Assembly: GCF_037969765.1 (NCBI RefSeq)
Contig: NZ_CP150207.1
Coordinates: 5,091,501-5,155,500 of the forward strand
Origin: Paenibacillus sp. FSL W8-0186
Lineage (GTDB): Bacteria; Bacillota; Bacilli; Paenibacillales; Paenibacillaceae
DNA length: 64,000 nt
Reading direction: 5' to 3'
Made by a program: the position numbers and the translations under genes. The notes beneath the pieces were generated by a model. It saw only the letters and a program-made list of their open reading frames with translations, made no database searches and was not told where the DNA came from. Position 1 is the stretch's first letter. Each line of letters opens with the position of its first letter. Positions 16,491-25,323 of the stretch are shown here, in pieces.

Positions 16491-19400
16491 CTAGATATAA
16501 TTCAACTTCTCCAATACCCGTTTCAACATGGCCGCAGCTTGAGCGCGAGTAGCGTTGCCCTGAGGCTGGAAGGTGTCAATGGAAACCCCCTGGATAATTC
16601 CTTCCTTTACCGCTTTGGCCACGGTTTCCTTGGATTGAATTTTACCGTTGTCCTTGAAGCGGCCCAACAGTTGCGCGGAGGTGAGTCCGTCTAAGGAAAT
16701 ATCCTGTCCCGCATAAGCCATAGCACGAACTAGCATGAGTGACATCTGCTCTCGGGTAATGTAGCTATTCGGCTTAAACGTACCGTCCATGTTACCGGCA
16801 ATAATGCCTGCTTTGGTAGCTGCCCCGATATAAGCTCCCGTCGTGCCTGTCGGAACATCCGGGAAGCGGCGGGCGCTCGCTTCATCTCCTTCAAGCCCTA
16901 AGCCTTTAGCAATGAAGACGGCAAATTCCGCCCGGGTAATATTGCTATTTGGCTCGAACTGGCTGCCTTGCCGGCCATCGATGATGAGCTTGCCGGCCAG
17001 GTTGTTGATGTTCGCGCTAGCCCAATGATTCCTAGTATCGCTGAAATAACTGTACCCTAGAGCAGGGCCAACGATGATATTTCCACCTATTTTACCATTG
17101 AAAATAACATAGTTGCCGCTATTCGTCACCTTTGCAGGAACGAAAGAAGAACTCCGCGACGATAAATTATATTTAATAAGGGATATCTGCGTCTCTGCAA
17201 TTGGGTTTGACACGCCTGGATTCACTACCCGGAAATGCACACGGCCTGAGTGGCTGACATCTACTGCATCTTGAGTAGACGTTCCATTATAGGCATATAC
17301 ACTTATTTGGACCGGATCTCCATTTGGCGTGACCGTCACACCATTGCTGTAATTCTGCGTCGGCAGCTGAACTCTGTCCATCGGCTCGATTTGAATCGTA
17401 ATATACGCAGAATTTAAATTATTAACGAGCAAGGAACGTGAGATTTCCGGATACGGTATCTTCTCGATCGGAAGCTCATACATCACATTTTGGTGACGAA
17501 CAGCTATGGATCCTGTTTTGCCAAGACCGTACATATTTACGATTGCACTTAATGGCCAAGAGACCTCTGCCACTTTCTCCGTATTTGGAACCTCGAATAC
17601 TAGCTTCTTGTTTAGGGCATTACCATTAATGAGGAATTGAAAAGCTTCCTGCAATTTAGCTTCATCAATGCTATATTTTCTAATATTCTGCTGTTTGTTT
17701 AAAGATAAGCCCTCCCGCACCTGCGCGGTATTCAGATTAAGTAAATATCCATTCATATCAAAATCCGACGATGGAAATACCGTCATAAACGATGGCAAGT
17801 TAGCATTTCCTGTGGAAGTCCCCGGACTTCCAGCGGTAAGATTCTGTACGGAAATGCGGCTGTAGGCTTGCAGCGCTTTTCCACTGCTGTCATATAGCGG
17901 CGCAGATCCCGGCATATACGAAAGATCGACAACCTGGCCAGCGTACACGGATGTGCCTAACTTAAGGGTAATCGTGTCTCCGCTGATGCTCACCGATTGA
18001 ACCGTGCGATTCGACTGATCCACATTCACGCTAAATTGATTGGCCGATGCAGAACTGCCCGATCTTAATGGAACATTGTAAGTGATAGTAATTGTATCGC
18101 CGCGAATGACTGCGGAGCGAATCCCTTCCGCCACCATGTTATAACTCACAGGTTGCAGGTTAATATAACCTGCAAGATTACCGTTCAAATCAGCAATCCC
18201 CCCTGGAGCCGAGACATAGGATAAAGTTACATTCTGATCTTTGGAGAAAGAGGAAGCAAGTGTGAGAATGACCTGGTTAGTCACAACCTCAATCCCCGTC
18301 ACGTATACCGGAGAATTGTTGACTAAAACAGAGTACTGGCTCTTCATCGGGATGCTTGTGCTTCTCAGCGCCTCGTTATAGGTAATGATGATTTTGGACC
18401 CGGAACCCTCAATTTTTGTAAATTCCGGCGCTTTATTATCATTGTAATTCCGCACAAAATAATCACTGAATGCAGCGATATTCTGACCGCGATAATCCTG
18501 TAGCGGATAAGATCCCGGCGTGTAGGATACTTGAACAACGTCGCCATTCGATACACCGCTGCTTAAATATAAATATACATAAGCTCCGCTTCTGCTAATT
18601 CTATTAATTCCTTTAGTTTGATTACCTGCAGTTACCTTAAATTGCTGATAAGCATGGGTGGATACATCCTTCAGACTTTCACTGAAACGCAGCGTCAATG
18701 TGCTGCCCGAAATATAGCCCTCTTCCGGCTTGGGCAGTACAGAATCGATGCCATTCGTAACTTCTTTGTCCGAAAAAGCTGCCGCCGCATTTCCAGCTAA
18801 ATCTTGGATAGGCCGGACACTGCCACTTGTATAACTAATGCGGATATTTTGCCCTACCGCTACTCCTGTTTCTAAATATACATATACACTGTCCCCAGAG
18901 GTATATGCGCTGCTTATACGACGCTCTTCACCATTGACGGTCACCTTAAAACTGGAGGTATACAAACTATAAGAAGTATCCAGTCTTTCATTGTACAATA
19001 GTCTGATCGTTGTATTCGATTGCATCGTAGCTTTCTGGAGGACGGGTGGCGTCTTGTCTACCCCTGCAGTCTGAAATGTCCATCTATTCGTGCCTGTTAG
19101 GCCAGCATAATATATAGAAGAGTTCTGCGCATCATAGATACTATTGCTTGGAATTTCAATGTAGTATCCCGTGCCCGATTCCAATAAACTGCTTGGAGTG
19201 ATCGTTACTTGGTTTCCGCTAGCAGTTACTGTAATGGGGACAGAAGCATTATTGGATGACTTTTTAAGCGTAATTCCCCCGTTGGTTACGCTGCGATTGA
19301 TGTTCACATTGCGATTAAATGTGATCACCGGCTTAGTATTTACGTTTGCGCTGTTACTGCCGTTTACTGGGTTGAATGTAGTAGCGGTTAATGCCGTTGT

Positions 19401-19904
19401 TGCTGCATTTGCCGTCGTAAAAGACCAGCTGATCGCTGATGAATTTACACCTTTAGTTTCTCCGACAATAAATGTTCCTGCTGGAATTGTAATGGTGTAT
19501 TTGCTACCGTATTGCAAATTCGTAGGCGGTGTTAAAATCACGGAGTTCGTATAAGTTGCCTGAGTTACGGTAACGTCCATTTTTTCAGTATATCCGGAGA
19601 CTTGCCTAGAAATCGTAAACGTTTTCTGTCCATTCGTCCGTACCTTGTTGCTGCCGAACTTCACTTCCAATTTTGTAGTTACAGGTACCCCCGTACCTGT
19701 AGGACTATAAGTTGTGGGAGCGCTGCTAATCGCTGCCAGCAGTCCTTTGCTGAGCAGCATATTTCCTGTATTCAGTGGCATCGAAGCTGTTGCAACCGGC
19801 TCACTTAAGCTTTGGCGATGATTGCCAACAGCTCCTGCAGTCGCTCCCAGTAACATGTTCAACATTAACACTGCAATAATCAGAATCGAGATCTTTCTTT
19901 GCAT
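16491..19904 (-). CDS. Secreted surface protein with Ig-like/SwmB repeats and C-terminal SLH domains
   Basis: The predicted protein has 1137 residues from ATG 19904, behind AAAGGGGAA; the longer in-frame extension has no ribosome site. A signal peptide (~1-25) is followed by two Big-type Ig-like domains (about 60-300). At least four SwmB-like repeats follow (about 300-690), with recurring phrases such as LRFSESL, VSYTPGSYPLQD and ITYNEALRS. A further region of unknown fold leads to three SLH domains at the C-terminus (about 940-1137: HWASANINNLAGKLI, AYIGAATKAGIIAG, AKAVKEGIIQGV). SLH domains bind pyruvylated secondary wall polymer, matching csaB in this window. It may act as an adhesin or wall-organising protein; the ligand is unknown. 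Confidence 0.88.
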   Translation of the reverse strand: MQRKISILIIAVLMLNMLLGATAGAVGNHRQSLSEPVATASMPLNTGNMLLSKGLLAAISSAPTTYSPTGTGVPVTTKLEVKFGSNKVRTNGQKTFTISRQVSGYTEKMDVTVTQATYTNSVILTPPTNLQYGSKYTITIPAGTFIVGETKGVNSSAISWSFTTANAATTALTATTFNPVNGSNSANVNTKPVITFNRNVNINRSVTNGGITLKKSSNNASVPITVTASGNQVTITPSSLLESGTGYYIEIPSNSIYDAQNSSIYYAGLTGTNRWTFQTAGVDKTPPVLQKATMQSNTTIRLLYNERLDTSYSLYTSSFKVTVNGEERRISSAYTSGDSVYVYLETGVAVGQNIRISYTSGSVRPIQDLAGNAAAAFSDKEVTNGIDSVLPKPEEGYISGSTLTLRFSESLKDVSTHAYQQFKVTAGNQTKGINRISRSGAYVYLYLSSGVSNGDVVQVSYTPGSYPLQDYRGQNIAAFSDYFVRNYNDNKAPEFTKIEGSGSKIIITYNEALRSTSIPMKSQYSVLVNNSPVYVTGIEVVTNQVILTLASSFSKDQNVTLSYVSAPGGIADLNGNLAGYINLQPVSYNMVAEGIRSAVIRGDTITITYNVPLRSGSSASANQFSVNVDQSNRTVQSVSISGDTITLKLGTSVYAGQVVDLSYMPGSAPLYDSSGKALQAYSRISVQNLTAGSPGTSTGNANLPSFMTVFPSSDFDMNGYLLNLNTAQVREGLSLNKQQNIRKYSIDEAKLQEAFQFLINGNALNKKLVFEVPNTEKVAEVSWPLSAIVNMYGLGKTGSIAVRHQNVMYELPIEKIPYPEISRSLLVNNLNSAYITIQIEPMDRVQLPTQNYSNGVTVTPNGDPVQISVYAYNGTSTQDAVDVSHSGRVHFRVVNPGVSNPIAETQISLIKYNLSSRSSSFVPAKVTNSGNYVIFNGKIGGNIIVGPALGYSYFSDTRNHWASANINNLAGKLIIDGRQGSQFEPNSNITRAEFAVFIAKGLGLEGDEASARRFPDVPTGTTGAYIGAATKAGIIAGNMDGTFKPNSYITREQMSLMLVRAMAYAGQDISLDGLTSAQLLGRFKDNGKIQSKETVAKAVKEGIIQGVSIDTFQPQGNATRAQAAAMLKRVLEKLNYI

Positions 19905-20044
19905 TTTCACGTTCCCCTTTCCGTCCGATCCATCATTTCTGTATATAACACCGCTTCCTAGCGGCTGCCAAATACACACCTATGTATATTAACGGCAAAT
20001 GAACTCCCCAAGTTTAGAACAAAGCGTAAAATTATCGACGCAAA

Positions 20045-20091
20045 CAAAAAAACGGATACTCGAATTGCATAATTGCAATCCGAATATCCGT
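20045..20091 (-). terminator. metK terminator
   Basis: ACGGATA (20052-20058) pairs with TATCCGT (20085-20091) with further inner pairing (ATTGCA/TGCAAT). The minus-strand U-run follows. It lies 27 nt past the metK stop. Confidence 0.85.
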
Positions 20092-20117
20092 TCTGTGGTC
20101 TAGGATTACTCTCGTTC

Positions 20118-21320
20118 TTAAATACCTGCTTGGGCTTTCAACGTCTCTGCTTTGTCTAGACGCTCCCATGGCAGGTCAAGATCCGTACGGCCAAAATGTC
20201 CGTAAGCCGCTGTCTGACGGTAAATTGGACGGCGTAGATCCAGCATGTTAATAATGCCTGCAGGACGAAGGTCAAAGTTCTCACGGATGAGCTCAACGAG
20301 CTTCTCTTCTGGAATTTTGCCTGTTCCGTACGTATCGACGTTGATGGAGACAGGAGTCGCAACACCAATCGCGTAAGCAAGCTGAATTTCGAGCTTATCC
20401 GCCAGACCGGCAGCTACCAGGTTCTTAGCAACATAACGTGCCGCGTAAGCTGCGGAACGGTCTACTTTTGTAGGATCCTTACCCGAGAAAGCACCGCCGC
20501 CATGACGAGCATAGCCGCCATACGTATCTACGATGATTTTGCGTCCGGTAAGCCCTGCATCACCTTGCGGTCCGCCAATCACGAAACGGCCTGTAGGGTT
20601 GATGAAATATTTCGTTTGCTCATCGAGCAGCTCTGCAGGAACAACAGGCAGAATGACATGTTCTTTAATATCCTTCTGGATTTGCTCCAGCGTAATTTCC
20701 TCGGCATGCTGAGTGGATACAACAATGGTATCTACACGGAGGGCTTTTCCATCTACATACTCGACTGTCACTTGGGTTTTGCCGTCAGGACGAAGATAGC
20801 TCAACGTACCATCTTTACGTACTTCCGCCAAACGGCGCGCAATACGGTGGGACAATGCAATCGGCAGCGGCATGAACTCAGGAGTTTCATTCGTTGCAAA
20901 ACCGAACATCAACCCTTGGTCGCCAGCACCAATATTTTCTGTTTCTTTGTCTACTTGAGCTGGATCACGGTGTTCCAGAGCCGCGTTTACACCTTGAGCG
21001 ATATCCGCAGACTGCTCGTTTAGCGATGTCAATACAGCACATGTATTGGAATCGAAGCCGTATTTTGCACGGGTATAGCCAATTTCGCGAATTGTCTTCC
21101 GCACAAGCGCAGGAATATCCACGTATTCCGATTTGGTACTAATTTCGCCAATGACAAGTACAAGACCGGTAGCTACAGACACTTCACACGCAACGCGTGC
21201 ATAAGGATCCTCTTTAAGAAAAGCGTCAAGCACTGCATCGGAGATCTGGTCGCAAATCTTATCCGGATGACCCTCAGTAACGGATTCAGAAGTAAACAAA
21301 TGGCGTCCTTTGATGGACAT
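20118..21320 (-). CDS. metK: S-adenosylmethionine synthetase
   Basis: The predicted protein has 400 residues from ATG 21320, behind GGGGAGG at 9 nt. It starts [20 protein letters not shown], the MetK N-terminal signature. The second signature [19 protein letters not shown] and the [10 protein letters not shown] motif are both intact. It makes SAM from methionine and ATP. I looked for an S-box riboswitch in the 240 bp upstream and did not see one. The gene appears monocistronic, with its own terminator. Confidence 0.98.
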   Translation of the reverse strand: MSIKGRHLFTSESVTEGHPDKICDQISDAVLDAFLKEDPYARVACEVSVATGLVLVIGEISTKSEYVDIPALVRKTIREIGYTRAKYGFDSNTCAVLTSLNEQSADIAQGVNAALEHRDPAQVDKETENIGAGDQGLMFGFATNETPEFMPLPIALSHRIARRLAEVRKDGTLSYLRPDGKTQVTVEYVDGKALRVDTIVVSTQHAEEITLEQIQKDIKEHVILPVVPAELLDEQTKYFINPTGRFVIGGPQGDAGLTGRKIIVDTYGGYARHGGGAFSGKDPTKVDRSAAYAARYVAKNLVAAGLADKLEIQLAYAIGVATPVSINVDTYGTGKIPEEKLVELIRENFDLRPAGIINMLDLRRPIYRQTAAYGHFGRTDLDLPWERLDKAETLKAQAGI

Positions 21321-21456
21321 ATCAATCAGCCTCCCCATGTGGATAGTATGGCATTTGCCTAAGTATCCAATACTAAAAAATATTGTACAATGCGCTTCAT
21401 AGTTTGAATGGGCTACCCTGCCACATTGTGAGGATTCCCAAAATTAAGCTAACAGC

Positions 21457-21489
21457 AAAAAATGAACCTTTTCCGTAGCGGAAAAGGTT
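21457..21489 (-). terminator. Terminator after the spore protein gene
   Basis: AACCTTTTCCG (21465-21475) pairs with CGGAAAAGGTT (21479-21489) around TAG. Read on the minus strand it is followed by CATTTTTT. Confidence 0.85.
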
Positions 21490-21568
21490 GATTTGACAAT
21501 CCTTAAAAGTCATATTAACGCATTTGCCAGGTCATGTCAAAATAAAAAAAGGCAATTTTAAAGAAAAA

Positions 21569-21844
21569 TTATTCCACTAAGTTCCTTTGAGCATGGGCGA
21601 TTAGTCTTTTTGTGATTTCTCCGCCAACAGAGCCATTCTCTCGGGAGGTCAGATGGCCCCAATAGCTCGAATAACCGGTAGTTGTTCCGCCTGTGCCAAG
21701 CTCCCCTGCAAATTCTGTATCCGCTGAACCAAGCGCCCCTCCAGAGCTGCTGACCGGCAGCCCGAATTCCGCCGCGATCTCATATTTCCATTGGTGCAAT
21801 ACCTGATGGCTTTCCGGGATAAGCTTTCGATTGCTTCTCGCCAT
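21569..21844 (-). CDS. Alpha/beta-type small acid-soluble spore protein
   Basis: The predicted protein has 91 residues from ATG 21844, behind AGGAGGTG at 8 nt. The upstream in-frame extension is unlikely because the strong site is here. The two SASP signatures are present: LHQWKYEIAAEFGLP, containing the GPR protease-like cleavage context (Glu-Phe-Gly), and SRENGSVGGEITKRLIAHA. Between them is a ~35-residue Gly/Ser/Thr-rich insert (about 37-65). Typical alpha/beta SASPs have a short linker here and total 60-75 residues. It binds and protects spore DNA and is degraded at germination. Expression is expected under SigG. Confidence 0.92.
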   Translation of the reverse strand: MARSNRKLIPESHQVLHQWKYEIAAEFGLPVSSSGGALGSADTEFAGELGTGGTTTGYSSYWGHLTSRENGSVGGEITKRLIAHAQRNLVE

Positions 21845-21982
21845 GATTCGAAACACCTCCTGATTTATCTTGCTTTCAGGAGTAGTATGCTTCAATTTCA
21901 AGGGGGTAGCCATCTCAATGTTTGTTACTTGCGGTGCTATCCTTCCATGGAAGGAAGCTCCATAACCCATCTTATGCAAGCA

Positions 21983-22516
21983 TTACTGAATGGAATAACC
22001 GCCGCGAACCATAACCGTCAGTGGATGAGTCTGGCCCTCCTGATGCTGAATGCCGCGCCCCGCTCTTGGGAAAGATAACAAATGATTGTTCGTGACAATA
22101 CCACCGTTCGTAATATCCTTCCCATCCGTCAGGTCTGCTACGCCATTTTGATCTTCACTGTAAATAACGGCTTTACCCGCCCGTACCACAAATTCTGCAC
22201 CTGCAGCAGCGATTAGCTTCTGACCAGGCTTAACCTCGACAATTTTAACTTCATCCGAGGAAGATGCTGCTGTGTTCCCTGCTTGGGCACTTGAGCTTGA
22301 ATCAGTGCTTCCCTGCGAGGAAGAATTGCTGCTTCCCCCCTTTAAGGCCTGTTGAATTTGCTGATCTACATAACTTTTTGTCACAACAGGATCATCAGCG
22401 GTTCCTGGCTGATTTGTCACTCCGGCTCCTTCCACCTTCTCATTCAACAATGAACCGGCCCATATTCCTCCACTAATCAACATGGCTGCGGCTGCCACTT
22501 TCCATGTAGTCTTCAT
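21983..22516 (-). CDS. Secreted protein of unknown function
   Basis: The predicted protein has 177 residues. It begins with an export signal or anchor (about 5-22, VAAAAMLISGGIWAGSLL), then VTKSYVDQQIQQAL. A Ser/Gln-rich low-complexity linker (~62-88) precedes a compact C-terminal domain (~90-165: IVEVKPGQKLIAAAGAEFVV then DLTDGKDI). The C-terminal part, with its PGQ turn and later NNHLLSFPRAGRG, looks like a small beta domain, but I do not recognise the family. It is placed between a spore-protein gene and surface-protein genes and is preceded by AGGAGG. Confidence 0.8.
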   Translation of the reverse strand: MKTTWKVAAAAMLISGGIWAGSLLNEKVEGAGVTNQPGTADDPVVTKSYVDQQIQQALKGGSSNSSSQGSTDSSSSAQAGNTAASSSDEVKIVEVKPGQKLIAAAGAEFVVRAGKAVIYSEDQNGVADLTDGKDITNGGIVTNNHLLSFPRAGRGIQHQEGQTHPLTVMVRGGYSIQ

Positions 22517-22600
22517 GATGAACCTCCTATTAGGAATTGCATTTTTCAGAATCTTCCTGCCTATGAATCTATTTCATCATAATAGGTTTAAAGGATGGAA

Positions 22601-22637
22601 ACAAGCAAAAATCCCTCTATGAGGGACTTTTGCTTGT
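22601..22637. terminator. Terminator hairpin
   Basis: ACAAGCAAAAATCCCTC pairs with GAGGGACTTTTGCTTGT around TAT. It follows the 839-residue protein gene by 9 nt on the minus strand. Confidence 0.8.
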
Positions 22638-22645
22638 TATGCGTA

Positions 22646-25165
22646 TTAATACAAATCTTCATTTACAAAATATGCAGCCTTTGTAGCAATCTTCGTTTTC
22701 TCCCCTTGATAAGAATCAAAGATGGAGAACTGGAAGGCTCCAGATCTTGTCGTAGCAAAAATTTGATCATTGATTACAAATGAGAAATTCTGATTGTTGC
22801 CTACGAGGAAATCCTTCTCCAGCTCAATTTCTTTTTCAAATCTTGCCCCGCTGGAATCAGTCACTTCAAGAATAAACTTATGCTGGAATTCGCCCATATC
22901 GTATGTCAAATCGCGCTTCAGGTCGTACTTCATCTTCACTTCCAAGCCGGCAGAATTCGTACGTCCCTCGATCTCCTTGATAGTTAAAGTGTACGGGAAC
23001 AATTCGACATCTTTGAGCGTATCTTGAATACTTCTACTATCCAAATTCAACTCCATGGAGGAAGCATTAACATATCCTGTTGGTTTGCCTTCAGCTTCCG
23101 TGAACTTGTCCTCTGAGATACTCTCACCTACAACCAGGTTCCAATTGGATACCGTTGTTCCTTTAGGCACCTTTGCGGAGAATGTAACCAAACTCGACGA
23201 CTCTGGTCCTACCGCATGCTTGACTTGATTTACATCCGCTTTGTAATATTGTCCATCATCAGTCAAGAAATAACCTGCCAACTGCGATAGGTTGGTTTGT
23301 TTATTTTCCAGATTTCTCATAATTATTTCTGTATAGATAATATCGCTAGTGCTGCCCTTATACAAATAAGTCTTCCGCGTTTTCAGGTCGGATTTTCTGC
23401 CTGCAGTGTCCAGATTGAAATACGATCCTTCAGCAATTTGTTTTAGGCCACTCGTGTTGCCGTAGTTAGAGAACATAATCCAGTTGCTTGTTTTATCGGT
23501 ACCCGTCTTTTGCAGCAATTGTACCTGTAATTGAGAGAACTTCAAGCTGGCTGGGACATTAGCAACTACATATACGCTTGTCTTCTCACCCGCCCCAAGA
23601 ATTTGGCTGGTATTCGTATTTACCAAATGGACGGTGCTGCTTAAAGCAGTTAAATCCATTTTGTAAGCTCCTGCAAATTCCGGCAGTTTAGCTGCTTTTG
23701 TACCCTTGTTAACAATTGTAATTTTTGTGGCTAGCAGGTTGCCATCATTCCATGGAAGCTTTTGAATCGCATCAAGCGTAACGCCAAATACACCATCATT
23801 ATTTTTAATAGTGCGTTCTTGACCCTGTGCATACTGCATTTCCGTGTAGTCTGGCAAATTATAAATTGCTACTGGGTAACTATTCACCTGCGAAGGTGAT
23901 GGTTCTTCACCCGGTCCCTGTGAGCTGCCCGTTGGCGTTTTCATAACCAGATCGATCTGATCTTCATTCGCAATGACCGGTATGGTCCCATCTACGGAAA
24001 TGATTTGTTCCTCATTTGGTTCTATGATCATACCTTCTAAGCCACTAGCAATAAGCGGGTATGTTTTCCCTCCAACTTGAACATCGAATGAATAATTAGG
24101 GATAGTAACCGTCTTATCTCCCTTGTTGGCAATAGAAAATTGAATTGAAAGGTCACTTTTCCCAAAGCTTTGATTTCTAGCAATACTAACTACTTTTGTT
24201 ACAATGTTCGTACTATCAATTTTCAACAATCTCTCTTTATTAGCTGCTGTTTTAGAAGATTGTCCCTGTTTAGTTCCAAGACCCATAGAAGCTACAGGTA
24301 TATCACTTTTCGCTGTCTCATCATTTTGAACCAGCAGCAACTGCAAATTATTCAAATTTACGTTTTTTGGAATCTTGGCGATCAAATTTAACGTCTTATT
24401 CTCTTGAGGATAAATCTTAATATTCGTGCTGGCTGCATCCGGTGTTACAGCAAAGGCAGTTCCACTAGGTGTCTGAACAACGTATTTAAGGCTTGGGTTG
24501 TCTATAGTACTTGAACCTGTATTCTGTAAATACAATGCGATATTTACATAGTTAGAATCACCTGATCCCAGAACGTTAACAGACATAACTTTCGCATTTG
24601 CTGAAAACTCATTTAAGGTTAGCTTCCTTGTTGTATTCACAGGAGTAGCTACAGCATATGTAGAGGGAATGTTTATGCTTCCTAATACTTGCTCATAGCC
24701 TGCAACACTAAAATCCCATTTCACGATTTGGAAATTTAAATCACTATACTTCAAATGCTTGGCTATTTTTGTCGTATAGGTAACGTTAACTGAAGATCCT
24801 GGTACAACCTTCTTCTTCTCCTTATCCGCCCCTACCACACTAACACTGTATACCGTACCAGATTTTGTTTTTACCTTCGTCCAGTAATCAATTAATGATA
24901 AAGTCTTGCTGTCATTATTCTGATACGTAAGGGTATACGTCAGTATGTTCCCATCGCCCTGAGATAAAATATTCACATTACTTAATTTCACAGTACTTTT
25001 ACCTGAAATTTTAACTCCGCTTAAATTGCCTAGTGTCTTTACTGCTTGCGCGGCGGCTGCCTTATTATTTTGCGTATTCACTGCTGCATCTGCAGCTCCA
25101 GCGGCACCCTGGGTCATTAAGGCAGCTACAGCCAGTGAAGCTACAACCATCTTCGTCCTGTTCAA
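22646..25165 (-). CDS. Large secreted protein of unknown function next to the S-layer gene
   Basis: The predicted protein has 839 residues from TTG 25165, behind AGGAGG at 7 nt. A signal peptide (about 1-28, ending AADAAV) is followed by roughly five beta-rich segments of 130-150 residues. Each has a recurring pattern such as LTYTLTYQNNDSKTLSLIDY, YVNIALYLQNTGSSTIDNPS and LSIQFSIANKGDKTVTIPNY. This looks like conserved repeats of an Ig-like or DUF4352-like fold. There are no SLH domains, LPxTG motif or hydrophobic C-terminus, so it is probably released or bound to another surface protein. It is transcribed after the S-layer gene but separated from it by a terminator. The function is unknown. 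Confidence 0.82.
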   Translation of the reverse strand: MNRTKMVVASLAVAALMTQGAAGAADAAVNTQNNKAAAAQAVKTLGNLSGVKISGKSTVKLSNVNILSQGDGNILTYTLTYQNNDSKTLSLIDYWTKVKTKSGTVYSVSVVGADKEKKKVVPGSSVNVTYTTKIAKHLKYSDLNFQIVKWDFSVAGYEQVLGSINIPSTYAVATPVNTTRKLTLNEFSANAKVMSVNVLGSGDSNYVNIALYLQNTGSSTIDNPSLKYVVQTPSGTAFAVTPDAASTNIKIYPQENKTLNLIAKIPKNVNLNNLQLLLVQNDETAKSDIPVASMGLGTKQGQSSKTAANKERLLKIDSTNIVTKVVSIARNQSFGKSDLSIQFSIANKGDKTVTIPNYSFDVQVGGKTYPLIASGLEGMIIEPNEEQIISVDGTIPVIANEDQIDLVMKTPTGSSQGPGEEPSPSQVNSYPVAIYNLPDYTEMQYAQGQERTIKNNDGVFGVTLDAIQKLPWNDGNLLATKITIVNKGTKAAKLPEFAGAYKMDLTALSSTVHLVNTNTSQILGAGEKTSVYVVANVPASLKFSQLQVQLLQKTGTDKTSNWIMFSNYGNTSGLKQIAEGSYFNLDTAGRKSDLKTRKTYLYKGSTSDIIYTEIIMRNLENKQTNLSQLAGYFLTDDGQYYKADVNQVKHAVGPESSSLVTFSAKVPKGTTVSNWNLVVGESISEDKFTEAEGKPTGYVNASSMELNLDSRSIQDTLKDVELFPYTLTIKEIEGRTNSAGLEVKMKYDLKRDLTYDMGEFQHKFILEVTDSSGARFEKEIELEKDFLVGNNQNFSFVINDQIFATTRSGAFQFSIFDSYQGEKTKIATKAAYFVNEDLY

Positions 25166-25284
25166 GATTAAACCTCCTATTTAAAAAGTCGTATATAGTA
25201 TATACGCATTAAATTAAAAAAAGTTCAAGAAAAAATTCAAAATGCAGCATAATTTGATTAAATCTTAATCTTTCTTGAAGATAT

Positions 25285-25318
25285 AAAAAAAAAGCGAGCC
25301 TAATGGCTCGCTTTTTTT
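25285..25318. terminator. Strong bidirectional terminator of the S-layer gene
   Basis: AAAAAGCGAGCC pairs with GGCTCGCTTTTT around TAAT, with A- and T-runs on both flanks. It begins 6 nt after the S-layer stop codon. Confidence 0.95.
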
Positions 25319-25323
25319 ACTTA

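Noticed and set aside
21321..21456. S-box (SAM) riboswitch upstream of metK
   Set aside because: The conserved S-box segments and an anti-terminator are not recognisable; the hairpin there is the terminator of the spore-protein gene.
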